A stretch of DNA of 38,454 bases from a bacterium. Its GTDB lineage: Bacteria > Planctomycetota > J058 > JAJDCP01. The stretch is taken from the NCBI GenBank assembly GCA_030428695.1, contig JAUIEM010000029.1, forward strand, positions 1 through 38,454, given 5' to 3'. A program made the position numbers and the translations under genes. How positions within the stretch are numbered: position 1 is the first letter of the stretch; each line of letters begins with the position of its first letter. This document shows positions 26,398-34,385 of the stretch, piece after piece. The notes under the pieces were generated by a model, which was not told where the DNA came from, made no database searches, and saw only the letters and a list, made by a program, of their open reading frames with translations.

Positions 26398-29300
26398 TCA
26401 GTCCTTCTTCAGCTTGGCGAGCTCGGCGTCGCTGATGCCGAACTCGATGCGGACGCGGCTGATCGCGACCTGGCTGCCGAAGGTGCCGAGGGCGACCTGG
26501 GGGCTGTCGAAGGAGTCGATCTCGGCAGCGAGCAGGTCCTTCGGGCGGTCGGGGCGCGAGCGGTCGACGAGCCGCACCGCGGCGTGGCCGGACTCGTCCG
26601 GGGTGTAGTGCAGCGAGACCTCGATCTGCTCGTTGGGGCTCGGTTGGTTCTTGGTGTTGGTGTCGGTCGCCATCTCGTACAGGTAGATCTGCTCCCAGAC
26701 CAGCGCGTTCTTGCGACCGCCGCCGTGATCGTCGAAGTTCTCGGCGTAGCGACGGGCGATCGGGCTGTTCGCGTCGGCCGGATCGACGACCAGGCGCGGG
26801 GTCTGGAAGCCCTGCACGCCCCAGAGCAGGCGCCCGGCCTCGCCGATGCCGATGCCGAGGTTGCGGCCGTCGAGGCTGAGCATGTCGACCTCGACCGTCA
26901 GCGCCCCTTCGAACTCGAGGTCGAGCCACAGGAGGCGTTTCCAGCCCTTGCCGAACAGCACCTGCCGGTCCGCATCCGTCACCCGCTTGAAGTCCTCGAC
27001 GACGGCGAGCTCGGGCGGCAGCTCCTGGCGGAGGGCCCAGTTGCTCTTGCAGACCTGATCGAAGCCCTTCGGGATGTGCAGGTCCCAGTCCTCGAACTCC
27101 TCGTAGGCGGCGAAGGTGTACTCGACCGCGTAGCGTCCCTCTTCCTCCAGGGCGATCACCCGCGGCGTCATCAGCCCCTGCAGGATCTTCAGGGCCTGCG
27201 CGGTGCTCAGGTCGGCCGGCGGCTCGCTGACCGACGCGACGGCGCCCTCGTCGACGCCCGGGCCGGCCGGGTTGTTGTCGCGCGGCGGGGGCGTGCGGTC
27301 GGGACGCGGCGGGCGCGGGTTGTTCTCCCGCGGCATGCCGGCCTGGGCGATGTAGGTCAGGGCCTGGTCGACGAAGCGGTTCATCTCCCGGCCGCGGGCG
27401 AGGAAGGGCTCCGCCTCGCGGTAGCCGTCGAGCTCGGCGAGGAGCTGGTACTGCAGCTCGGCGTCCTGGGCCTCGCCGGCCAGCTCGGCCTCCTCGAGCA
27501 AGGTCTCCGCCTCGGTGTTGAAGAACAGCATCACCTGCTCATAGCGTTCCTCGGGGATGTTGAGGCTCGCCGCCACCGACCGGTAGGCCCGGCTCGGCTC
27601 GATGTAGCTCAACGCGACCAGCTCGTCGTCCTTCCCGACCTCGCCCCAGCGCAGCTGCTCGTCGGCGGAGAGCTCGCGGAAGTCGATCAGCTCGTCGGTC
27701 AGCTCGAGGGTCGGACCGTTGACCGCGAGCAGCTGGCCGCGGGCGACGTACCCGTCGCTGAGGTGCAGCTCGACCTCGCGATCGATCTCCCCGCGCAGGC
27801 GGGACAGCGCGCTCTCGCGCAGCCGGTCGAGGACGTCGAGGTCCATACGGTCACGGGCGAGGGCCTCGACCGCGTCCGACTCGCTGAACTCGCGGGTGAA
27901 GCGGCCGAGGAAGCGCTGGGCCGCGTCGACGCCGCCGTCGCGGAAGGCGAGGTACAGCTCGGGCCGGTCGCGCCGGTAGGCCGCCTGCGCCTTGCGCGTA
28001 TCGTGGATCGTGTACGCCTCGGAGCGCCAGGTCTGGAGGGCCTCGTCATCGTACTCCGGGTCGAGCTCGAGCAGCGCCGAGACCTCGCGGTTGACCCCGT
28101 CGATGTCCCCCCGCTCGGCGAAAGCCGCGATGCTGCGCTCGAGGGCGGCGACGCGCTCGGTGTCGACCGGGGGAGCCTGCGGCGGAGCCTCGGGGAGCAG
28201 GTCGGAGGGCTCATCTGCCGGCGTCTCGACGATGTCATCGGGCTGCCGGGGCGTCTCCTGGGTGCGTCCGCGGAGGTACAGGGCCGCGCTGATCGCGAGC
28301 AGGATCGCCGCCGCCGCCGCGATGCCGATGAACAGGAAGGGCGACGTGCCGCTGTTGCCGGCTTCGCCGCGCGCCCCGCGCCGGCGACGGGCCACCCGCC
28401 CGCTCGGCCGCTTGACCGGGCTGGCACGCGGTCGCGGCGGACGCCGCCCGGCCTCGACCTCGCGCAGGGCCTCGAGCAGCTCTGCGCCGTCGCTGTAGCG
28501 CTCGGCGGGGTCTTTGGCCAGGCAGATCTTCAAGAGCTCGACGAGGCCCTCGGGGATGTCCGCGCGCTCGTCGGGAAACTCCGGCTCCTCGAGCAGCACC
28601 ATCTGCAGGACCTGCAGGCTGTTGTCGCCCTCGAAGGGCGGGTGGCCATACAGGGCGTGGTAGAGGGTCGCGCCGAGGCTGTACACGTCCGCCTGGGGGC
28701 CGACCTGCTTGAAGTCCTTGGCCTGCTCGGGCGGCATGTAGGACGGCGAGCCGAGGCTGGTGCCGACCGCGGTCAGGCTGCCCCCCTTCTCGTCGACGTG
28801 CTTGGCGAGCCCGAGGTCGGTCAGCTTGACCGTACCGTCCTTGCCGATCAGCACATTGGCGGGCTTGATGTCCCGGTGGATGATGTTCTCGTTGTGCGCC
28901 CGCTCGAGCCCGCTGGCGACGGCGATCGCCAGGGCCAGCGCCTTGCCGACCTTGAGAGGTCGGCGCTTGAGACGCTTGTGCAGGTCGGTGCCGTCGACGT
29001 ATTCCATCACGAGGAAGGGCCGCCGCCCGACCGTGCCGACGTCGAAGACCTGGACGATGTTCGGGTGGCGCAAGCGCGCGCAGGCCTTGGCCTCGCGTTC
29101 GAAGCGCTGGACGTACTGCGGGTCCGAGGCGAGCGAGGGCGCGAGCACCTTGATCGCGACCTGGCGGTCCATCGACTCCTGCAGGGCGACGTACACCGCC
29201 CCCATGCCCCCGCGCTGCAAGGGCGCGATGAAGCGGTAGCCCGGCACGTTCCAGCGCGGCAGCAGGCCACGCACGCCCTTCTTCGAGCGCGACGAGTCGG

Positions 29301-29649
29301 GTCTCGGGAGCGGCTCGGCCTGCGCTCGCGCCACCTTCGGCGCCGCCTCGGCGAAGTCGGCGTCCGGCGCGATGTCCGGCACCTCGATCGAAGACTCCTC
29401 GTCGTAGGGGATCTCGGCGGGGCCGGCGACATCGTTGGCCGGCGGCGCGATGACGGGCGAGCTCGGCAGATCTTCCGGCCAGGTGGCGTAGGCGGTGCAG
29501 ACGTCCTGGATCAGGCTCTCGATCTGCCGCACCTCGTCCGCGCAGCTCGCGCAGCGCCGGAGATGCGGCGCGATGCGCGTGCGCTCCTCGGCGGTGGCGG
29601 TGCGGTCCGCGTAGGCGAAGCGCTCTTCCTCGGTCGGGCAGCGACTCAT
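26398..29649 (-). CDS. transmembrane Ser/Thr protein kinase with N-terminal anti-sigma zinc motif
   Basis: A 1083-residue receptor-like kinase. It opens with a zinc-binding anti-sigma motif, His29-x3-Cys33-x2-Cys36 (ZAS/zf-HC2 type). A Hanks-type kinase domain follows at about 139-395: glycine loop Q-R-G-G-M-G, Lys167 in V-A-I-K, H-R-D with Asp260, D-L-G with Asp278, and S-P-S-Y-M-P-P-E-Q. A basic linker leads to one membrane helix (about 437-458). The outer part is a long helical stretch with T-P-R-like spacing, a Pro/Arg/Asn-rich hinge and a C-terminal beta domain (last 250 residues) that resembles a LamG or DUF1080-type lectin fold. The ATG overlaps the sigma-factor stop as ATGA. It probably controls that sigma factor. 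Confidence 0.88.
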   Translation of the reverse strand: MSRCPTEEERFAYADRTATAEERTRIAPHLRRCASCADEVRQIESLIQDVCTAYATWPEDLPSSPVIAPPANDVAGPAEIPYDEESSIEVPDIAPDADFAEAAPKVARAQAEPLPRPDSSRSKKGVRGLLPRWNVPGYRFIAPLQRGGMGAVYVALQESMDRQVAIKVLAPSLASDPQYVQRFEREAKACARLRHPNIVQVFDVGTVGRRPFLVMEYVDGTDLHKRLKRRPLKVGKALALAIAVASGLERAHNENIIHRDIKPANVLIGKDGTVKLTDLGLAKHVDEKGGSLTAVGTSLGSPSYMPPEQAKDFKQVGPQADVYSLGATLYHALYGHPPFEGDNSLQVLQMVLLEEPEFPDERADIPEGLVELLKICLAKDPAERYSDGAELLEALREVEAGRRPPRPRASPVKRPSGRVARRRRGARGEAGNSGTSPFLFIGIAAAAAILLAISAALYLRGRTQETPRQPDDIVETPADEPSDLLPEAPPQAPPVDTERVAALERSIAAFAERGDIDGVNREVSALLELDPEYDDEALQTWRSEAYTIHDTRKAQAAYRRDRPELYLAFRDGGVDAAQRFLGRFTREFSESDAVEALARDRMDLDVLDRLRESALSRLRGEIDREVELHLSDGYVARGQLLAVNGPTLELTDELIDFRELSADEQLRWGEVGKDDELVALSYIEPSRAYRSVAASLNIPEERYEQVMLFFNTEAETLLEEAELAGEAQDAELQYQLLAELDGYREAEPFLARGREMNRFVDQALTYIAQAGMPRENNPRPPRPDRTPPPRDNNPAGPGVDEGAVASVSEPPADLSTAQALKILQGLMTPRVIALEEEGRYAVEYTFAAYEEFEDWDLHIPKGFDQVCKSNWALRQELPPELAVVEDFKRVTDADRQVLFGKGWKRLLWLDLEFEGALTVEVDMLSLDGRNLGIGIGEAGRLLWGVQGFQTPRLVVDPADANSPIARRYAENFDDHGGGRKNALVWEQIYLYEMATDTNTKNQPSPNEQIEVSLHYTPDESGHAAVRLVDRSRPDRPKDLLAAEIDSFDSPQVALGTFGSQVAISRVRIEFGISDAELAKLKKD

Positions 29650-30191
29650 GACTGGGCTCCGGTCCGCACGCCCCCCAGCTTCTTCCGCAGCGCGGCGATC
29701 GAGCGGGCGAGAATCCCGCGGATCGTCGACTCCGGCAGCCGGGTCACCTGGGCGATGTCCTTGTACGACAGGTTCTCTTTGTAGCGCAGCTCGAGGACCC
29801 GCTGGTTGCGGGGCTTGAGCTTGGTGATCGCCTTCTGGATCTCCTCGATGCGCGGATCCTCCACTTCCTCGCGCGCCTCGTGGCGCTTCTCGCGCTCGAG
29901 GGTCTCGAGATGCGCGCGGCGGCGCTTCGTCGCGCGGTGATGATCCATCGCTACATGTTGGGCGATCGCCACAACCCAGCTCCTGAAGGCTTCGGCCCGG
30001 TCGAGCCGCGCGATGCTCTTGAAGGCGCGCAGGAAGGCCTCCTGCACGACGTCCTCGGCGTCGTTCGCGTCACGACAGTTGGGGCGGACCATCCGGAGCA
30101 CGTCCTTGCGGTAGCGCGAGACGAGCCTGGAGAAGGCCTTACGGTCACCGGCGCGCGCCCGCTCGACGAGTTCGCTGTCCGGAACTGGCAC
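29646..30191 (-). CDS. ECF-type RNA polymerase sigma factor
   Basis: A 181-residue sigma-70-family factor of the extracytoplasmic-function group, with region 2 and region 4 only. Region 2 (about 10-85): F-S-R-L-V-S-R-Y-R-K-D-V-L-R-M-V and D-A-E-D-V-V-Q-E-A-F-L-R-A-F. Region 4 (about 118-172): L-K-P-R-N-Q-R-V-L-E-L-R-Y, then L-S-Y-K-D-I-A-Q-V-T-R-L-P-E-S-T-I-R-G as the -35-recognition helix-turn-helix. Start is GTG 30191 with GGAGAG upstream. It overlaps and precedes the kinase gene, the usual sigma/anti-sigma order. Its promoter target is unknown; it may activate its own operon. Confidence 0.92.
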   Translation of the reverse strand: MPVPDSELVERARAGDRKAFSRLVSRYRKDVLRMVRPNCRDANDAEDVVQEAFLRAFKSIARLDRAEAFRSWVVAIAQHVAMDHHRATKRRRAHLETLEREKRHEAREEVEDPRIEEIQKAITKLKPRNQRVLELRYKENLSYKDIAQVTRLPESTIRGILARSIAALRKKLGGVRTGAQS

Positions 30192-30206
30192 CTTCGCTCT
30201 CCGTCG

Positions 30207-30240
30207 GTCACACCCCGGGGCCAGTTGTCATCGGTGTGAC
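30207..30240. promoter_or_regulatory. inverted repeat GTCACACC/GGTGTGAC upstream of the sigma-factor gene
   Basis: Perfect 8-base arms at 30207-30214 and 30233-30240, separated by 18 bases, just before the GTG at 30191 on the minus strand. It could be a repressor or activator site for the sigma-kinase operon, or a 5'-leader hairpin. An AT-rich stretch further upstream (about 30265-30285) may hold the promoter. Confidence 0.5.
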
Positions 30241-30336
30241 GGCGGACCTGGGAGTTCTGTCACGGGATTTCGAAATAAAATGGGGAACCGGCGGAGCGCC
30301 CGCCTCCCCTGTCTCTGGCGACCGCCGTGAGGCGGC

Positions 30337-31905
30337 CTATTCCTTGCGCCGCGGCTGGCTGCGTCCGCCGCCGCCGAGCTGCGGCTTGCGGAACGAGATC
30401 CCCCCGCCGCTCGGCGGCGGAGGCTGCGAGCGGCGCCGCTTCGAGCTCGGGGTGTTCTGGCGCGCGGGGCCCGAACCGGAGTCGGGGCCCTTCTCGCTGA
30501 CGCTGCTCGGCTCGTCGCCGAAGCTCAGGCCGTCGCCATCCTCGTCGCTGAACAGCCAGCTGCCCGAGCGCGCGCTCTCGCCGAGGAAGCCCTCGCCCTC
30601 CTTGCTCGCGGCGGGCTCGGACTTGCGGGGCGGCGACGGCGGCGGCGCCGAGGCGCGCGGGTCGCGCTGGTCGCGCACGCTGCGGCGCGGAGGCGCGTAG
30701 GCGCTGCGTTCGTCCCGGCGGGCCGACTGCTGGAGCCGGTCCTGAACCCCCCGGCGCTTGCTCGAGGCGCGGATCTCCTCGACCCTGCCCCCCCGCCAGG
30801 TCGGGCGCTTGGCCCGAATGCGGCGGCCTTTGGAGGACTTGTGGTACTTCTTGACCGCGTCGGCGAAGCTGTTCTTGTCGAACGCATTCGCCATCGCGAC
30901 GTCGTGGGTGATGATCGCGTCGTTGAGCAGGTCGAGCAGCTCCTGGTCGAAGAGCTGCATACCGGCCTTGCGTCCGGTCTGGATCTGCGACTGGATCTGG
31001 TGGGTCTTGCCTTCACGGATCAAGGCGGAGACCGCGGGGTTCATCACCATGATCTCGACGCAGGCGATCCGCCCCCGCTCGTCTGCCCGGGGCAGCAGCC
31101 GCTGGGAGACGACGCCACGCAGCGCCTGGGCGAGCTGCAGCCGCACCTGATCGTGGCTGTCGGACGGGAAGGTCTCGACGAAGCGGTTGATCGTCCCGAC
31201 CGCCGAGGTCGTGTGCAGGGTGGACAGCACCAGGTGACCGGTCTCGGCCGCGCGCAACGCCATCCCCATCGTCTCGTGGTCGCGCAGCTCGCCGACCAGG
31301 ATCACGTCCGGGTCTTCGCGCAGCGCCGAGCGCAGGGCGACCAGGAAGCCCTTGGTGTCCTTTCCGACCTCGCGCTGGGTCACCGTCGACATGATCGACG
31401 GGTGGATGAACTCGATCGGATCCTCGATCGTGATCACGTGGTGCTTGACGGAGCGGTTGATCAGGTTGACCATCGCCGCGAGCGTGGTCGACTTGCCGCT
31501 GCCAGTCGGGCCGGTGACCAGGACCAGCCCCTGGTGATGCTGGCACATCTCGGAGATGACGGCCGGCATCGCGATCTCTTCGAGGGTCGGGATCTCGGTC
31601 GGCACGAGCCGGAAGACACAGCCCGGCCCCTTGGCCTCCTGCAGGAAGTTACCGCGGAAGCGTCCGAGCCCCGGCACGGAGAACCCGGTGTCGAGCTCGA
31701 GCTCATCCTCGAACTGGCGTTTCTGCTTCTCGGTCAGCACCTCTCCCATGATGCTCTCGATCAAGCTGTCGTCGACCTCAGGGTATTCGTCGAGCCACTC
31801 GAGGGAGCCGTCGATCCGGACCCGCGGCTTGAGGCCACAGAAGAGGTGGACGTCGGAGGCTCCCATATCCACGGCTTTGCCGAGTATGTGTGTAACGCTG
31901 CTCAC
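30337..31905 (-). CDS. PilT-like type IV pilus retraction ATPase with a long disordered tail
   Basis: A 522-residue protein. Residues 1-355 are a complete PilT/PilU-type ATPase: A-S-D-V-H-L near 16-21, Walker A G-P-T-G-S-G-K-S-T (132-140), the Asp box I-T-I-E-D-P-I-E-F, Walker B with Glu206 in D-V-I-L-V-G-E-L-R-D, the His box T-G-H-L-V-L-S-T-L-H-T, and an AIRNLIRE-like A-V-S-A-L-I-R-E. It would power pilus retraction. The last about 165 residues are low-complexity, rich in Arg, Ser, Pro and Gly, with an acidic patch D-E-D-G-D-G. Normal PilT is about 345-370 residues, so the tail is extra. Start is GTG 31905 with GGAGG five bases upstream. No pilin or other pil gene is nearby. Confidence 0.88.
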   Translation of the reverse strand: MSSVTHILGKAVDMGASDVHLFCGLKPRVRIDGSLEWLDEYPEVDDSLIESIMGEVLTEKQKRQFEDELELDTGFSVPGLGRFRGNFLQEAKGPGCVFRLVPTEIPTLEEIAMPAVISEMCQHHQGLVLVTGPTGSGKSTTLAAMVNLINRSVKHHVITIEDPIEFIHPSIMSTVTQREVGKDTKGFLVALRSALREDPDVILVGELRDHETMGMALRAAETGHLVLSTLHTTSAVGTINRFVETFPSDSHDQVRLQLAQALRGVVSQRLLPRADERGRIACVEIMVMNPAVSALIREGKTHQIQSQIQTGRKAGMQLFDQELLDLLNDAIITHDVAMANAFDKNSFADAVKKYHKSSKGRRIRAKRPTWRGGRVEEIRASSKRRGVQDRLQQSARRDERSAYAPPRRSVRDQRDPRASAPPPSPPRKSEPAASKEGEGFLGESARSGSWLFSDEDGDGLSFGDEPSSVSEKGPDSGSGPARQNTPSSKRRRSQPPPPSGGGISFRKPQLGGGGRSQPRRKE

Positions 31906-32035
31906 GATTCCTCCACGGCCTCTACCAACCCGTGCGGGTTTCTGTGATAGTCAGTGTAAGGGTATCGGTCGAAAGCGGCCACAAGAGTTTCGGATGGCCG
32001 CGGCCTGCGCCGCCCGGAACGGCGGGAGCGAGCGC

Positions 32036-32974
32036 GTGAAGATCCTCATCGTCGGAGCCGGAGCCGTCGGAGCGGTCTACGCCTGGCACCTGCAGCGTGG
32101 CGGGGCCGAGGTGTGGCTGTACGTGCGCCCGAAGTACCGGGCCGCCTGCGAGGCCGGTCTGACACTGTACGACCTCAACCGCGGGCGTCGCCCAGGGCAG
32201 CTCCGCGCGGACGGTTGCCTGAGCGAGGTCTCCGCGCTCGGCGCGCACTCCTTCGACCAGGTCTGGCTCTGCATCTCGACGACGGCGCTCTGCCGCCCGT
32301 GGTTCGAGCCCTTCGCCGCCGCCCTCGGGGACGCGACCATCGTCGCCCTGCAGCCCGGCCCGGAGGCACAGGCCTGGCTGCTCGAGCGGGTGCCCGCGGA
32401 GCGTCTGGTCAGCGGCTTGATCTCGATGGTCAGCTACCAGGCCCCGCTGCCCGGGGAGAGGCTGCGCGAGCCCGGCATCGCCTACTGGCTGCCGCCGCTG
32501 TCGCCCCAGCCTTTCAAGGGCCCTCGCGCCGCGCAGGTCATCGGGGCCTTGCGGGCGGGCGGCTGCGCGGCGAAGGAAGATCCGCAGCTCGAGCAGATGT
32601 CCGGCTTCGGGAGCGGCGTGCTGATGCCGCTGATGGCTTCCCTCGAGCTCGCCGGCTGGTCGTTCTCGACCTTGAAGCGCGGGCATCGCCTGCGCGACGC
32701 GCTCCGGGCCGCCGACGAAGCCTGCCGCGCGATCGCGGCCGAGCTCGGCGTCGCCCCCCCGTTCTGGTTGCGCCTGCTGCGGCCGGGGCTGGCGAGGCTG
32801 GTGATCACGCTCGCGCCGCGGGTCGTGCCCCTCGACCTCGAGACCTACTTCGCCTACCACTTCAGCAAGGTCGGCGATCAGACCCGCCTGCTGCTCGCGC
32901 AGTACGCGGCGCTCGCCAGCCGCCACGGCGTGCCTTCCGACGGGCTCGGTCAGCTGCGCGCGGGTCTCGGTTGA
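32036..32974 (+). CDS. ketopantoate reductase-like NAD(P)-binding protein (ApbA/PanE family)
   Basis: A 312-residue protein. It begins K-I-L-I-V-G-A-G-A-V-G-A-V-Y-A, the Rossmann G-x-G-x-x-G of ketopantoate reductases, followed by a basic cofactor patch (Y-V-R-P-K-Y-R). The helical C-terminal domain is only loosely like PanE: the strongly conserved K-x-x-x-N-x-x-x-N helix and the catalytic Lys are not obvious. I therefore call a family relative rather than panE itself. GTG at 32036 is favoured (GGGAG at seven bases); an ATG at 31994 is a second option. It is divergent from the PilT-like gene, and probably shares the 130-base gap for promoters. Confidence 0.7.
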   Translation: MKILIVGAGAVGAVYAWHLQRGGAEVWLYVRPKYRAACEAGLTLYDLNRGRRPGQLRADGCLSEVSALGAHSFDQVWLCISTTALCRPWFEPFAAALGDATIVALQPGPEAQAWLLERVPAERLVSGLISMVSYQAPLPGERLREPGIAYWLPPLSPQPFKGPRAAQVIGALRAGGCAAKEDPQLEQMSGFGSGVLMPLMASLELAGWSFSTLKRGHRLRDALRAADEACRAIAAELGVAPPFWLRLLRPGLARLVITLAPRVVPLDLETYFAYHFSKVGDQTRLLLAQYAALASRHGVPSDGLGQLRAGLG

Positions 32975-33013
32975 GCCGGCAGGCGCCGCGGTCGCGCGAT
33001 CGCGTCCGGAGAC

Positions 33014-33042
33014 TTGCAATGGCCGCGGGGACGGGGCAGAAT
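33014..33042 (+). promoter_or_regulatory. promoter of the 88-residue protein gene
   Basis: TTGCAA (33014-33019) and CAGAAT (33037-33042) are separated by 17 bases and each match the consensus at four of six positions. The start point would be near 33049, giving a leader of about 38 bases with AAGGAG before the ATG at 33087. Confidence 0.5.
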
Positions 33043-33086
33043 GTCGTCATTCGACGTCTATTTCCGTCTCACGCAAGGAGTCCGCC

Positions 33087-33353
33087 ATGTCCGAATCCTA
33101 TTACCAGATCATCGACGGCAAAAAGTACAAGCGCGCCCTCCTCGACTACGCCAAGGAAGCGACCGCGGGCCAGGGTGACGGCCGCATCTCGATGGCCGAA
33201 GCGCAGGAGATGTACAAGCTGATCGCCGACGGCGACACGTACACCGATGTCGAGAAGGACACGATGGCCTACATCCGGCAGAACTACAAGTTCACCGACA
33301 AGGCCGACGAGTGGCTCCGCACCGAGATCCGCAAGTGGGCGGCGACCAAGTAG
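33087..33353 (+). CDS. conserved small protein with an EF-hand-like loop
   Basis: An 88-residue soluble protein opening S-E-S-Y-Y-Q-I-I-D-G-K-K-Y. I recognise its pattern from hypothetical proteins of Gammaproteobacteria and others: G-Q-G-D-G-R-I-S-M-A-E-A, Y-T-D-V-E-K-x-T-M-x-Y-I-R-Q-N-Y-K-F-T, and the ending W-L-R-T-E-I-R-K-W-A-A. The G-D-G-R-I-S segment resembles part of an EF-hand loop. Codon use and the clean AAGGAG site suggest strong expression. Function is unknown. The hydrolase gene begins within its last codons in another frame. Confidence 0.85.
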   Translation: MSESYYQIIDGKKYKRALLDYAKEATAGQGDGRISMAEAQEMYKLIADGDTYTDVEKDTMAYIRQNYKFTDKADEWLRTEIRKWAATK

Positions 33354-34000
33354 AAGCCTCCAGACGGCGACGCTACGCCTACTGGCACGGCTTCGCATCG
33401 AGCAGCCGCTCCCGCAAGGGAACCTGGCTGGCGCGCGCTTTCGCGTCGGCCGGATTCGAGCTCGAGCTGCCCGACCTCAACCGGCCCTCCTTCGGCGCGC
33501 TGACCTACAGCGCCGCGCTCGCTCACGCCGACACGCTCGACGCGCGCGACGACGAACCCTGGTGTCTGATCGGCTCGAGCCTCGGCGGCTATCTCGCCGC
33601 GCGCTGGGCCGAGCTGCATCCGGCGCGGGTCACCCGGCTGGTGCTGCTATGCCCGGGCTTCGGCCTGCCGGATCGTTGGTCCGAGCGGCTCGGGGCCGAG
33701 GCCTGGAAGCGCTGGGAGGCGACAGGCAGCCACCCCTTCCCCGATGTGGAAGGGCGCACGGTGCCGGTCTCCTTCGGCTTGATCGAAGACGCCCGCACGC
33801 ACCCGGCGCTCCCGGACGTGCCCTGCCCGACGGTGATCATCCACGGCCGACGGGATGAGGTGGTGCCGATCGAGAGCTCGCGGCACTACGCCGCCACGCG
33901 CTTCCACGTGCGCCTGATCGAGGTCGACGACGACCACGGTCTGGCCGCCTCCCTCGACACGATCCGCGCGGTGTGCTGGGAGCACTTCGGCCTCGACTGA
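33335..34000 (+). CDS. alpha/beta hydrolase (YqiA-like esterase)
   Basis: A 221-residue hydrolase with Y-A-Y-W-H-G-F-A-S-S near the N-terminus (oxyanion region), nucleophile Ser82 in G-S-S-L-G-G-Y-L-A, acid Asp174 in H-G-R-R-D-E-V-V-P and His201 in D-D-D-H-G-L. The short size and G-S-S-L-G-G motif fit the YqiA/UPF0227 esterase group. The start is uncertain: GTG at 33335 or GTG at 33311, both inside the end of the preceding gene, so the two genes overlap by about 20-40 bases and are probably co-translated. Substrate unknown, probably a small acyl ester. Confidence 0.82.
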   Translation: MGGDQVEASRRRRYAYWHGFASSSRSRKGTWLARAFASAGFELELPDLNRPSFGALTYSAALAHADTLDARDDEPWCLIGSSLGGYLAARWAELHPARVTRLVLLCPGFGLPDRWSERLGAEAWKRWEATGSHPFPDVEGRTVPVSFGLIEDARTHPALPDVPCPTVIIHGRRDEVVPIESSRHYAATRFHVRLIEVDDDHGLAASLDTIRAVCWEHFGLD

Positions 34001-34010
34001 CCCCCAGGCC

Positions 34011-34385
34011 TCAGCCGCCTGCCGGCTCCGATCCGGGGTCGAGCAGGGCCTCCACCGCCTGCGCCAGCTCCGCGGGCCCGAAGGGCTTGGCGAGGAAGGC
34101 CGCGCGCGCCGCGGTCGGCGTCCACGGGGCGCCGCTGACGACCAGCACCGGGAGCGCGGGCGCGCGCGCCCTGATCCGCTCGAGCAGCACCGCCCCCGGC
34201 AGATCCGGCAGGCTGAGGTCGAGGATCAGCAACCCGAAGCCCGGCCCTTCCGCCACCAGGCGCTCGCCCTCCGCCGCGGTCGCCACACACGTGACCGTGT
34301 AGCCGAAGCGTTGCAGGCAGCGGTCGATGAACCGGGCAACGGTCACCTCGTCCTCGACGACGAGTATCCGCACCCCCTCCTCCAT
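34011..34385 (-). CDS. stand-alone response-regulator receiver domain
   Basis: A 124-residue receiver domain with no output domain. Acidic pocket E-D-E near residue 12, phospho-acceptor Asp56 in L-L-I-L-D-L-S-L-P-D, Ser84 in V-V-S-G, and Lys100 in L-A-K-P-F are all present, so it should be phosphorylatable. It would act through protein contacts, like CheY or SpdR-type regulators. ATG at 34385 overlaps the methyltransferase stop as ATGA; a GTG three bases earlier is a less likely start. No histidine kinase gene is in the window, so its partner is elsewhere. Confidence 0.88.
   Translation of the reverse strand: MEEGVRILVVEDEVTVARFIDRCLQRFGYTVTCVATAAEGERLVAEGPGFGLLILDLSLPDLPGAVLLERIRARAPALPVLVVSGAPWTPTAARAAFLAKPFGPAELAQAVEALLDPGSEPAGG

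Noticed and set aside
25873..29784. A 1303-codon open frame on the plus strand
   Set aside because: Shadow of the dehydrogenase and kinase genes; the opposite frame has clear kinase motifs and conserved order with the sigma factor.
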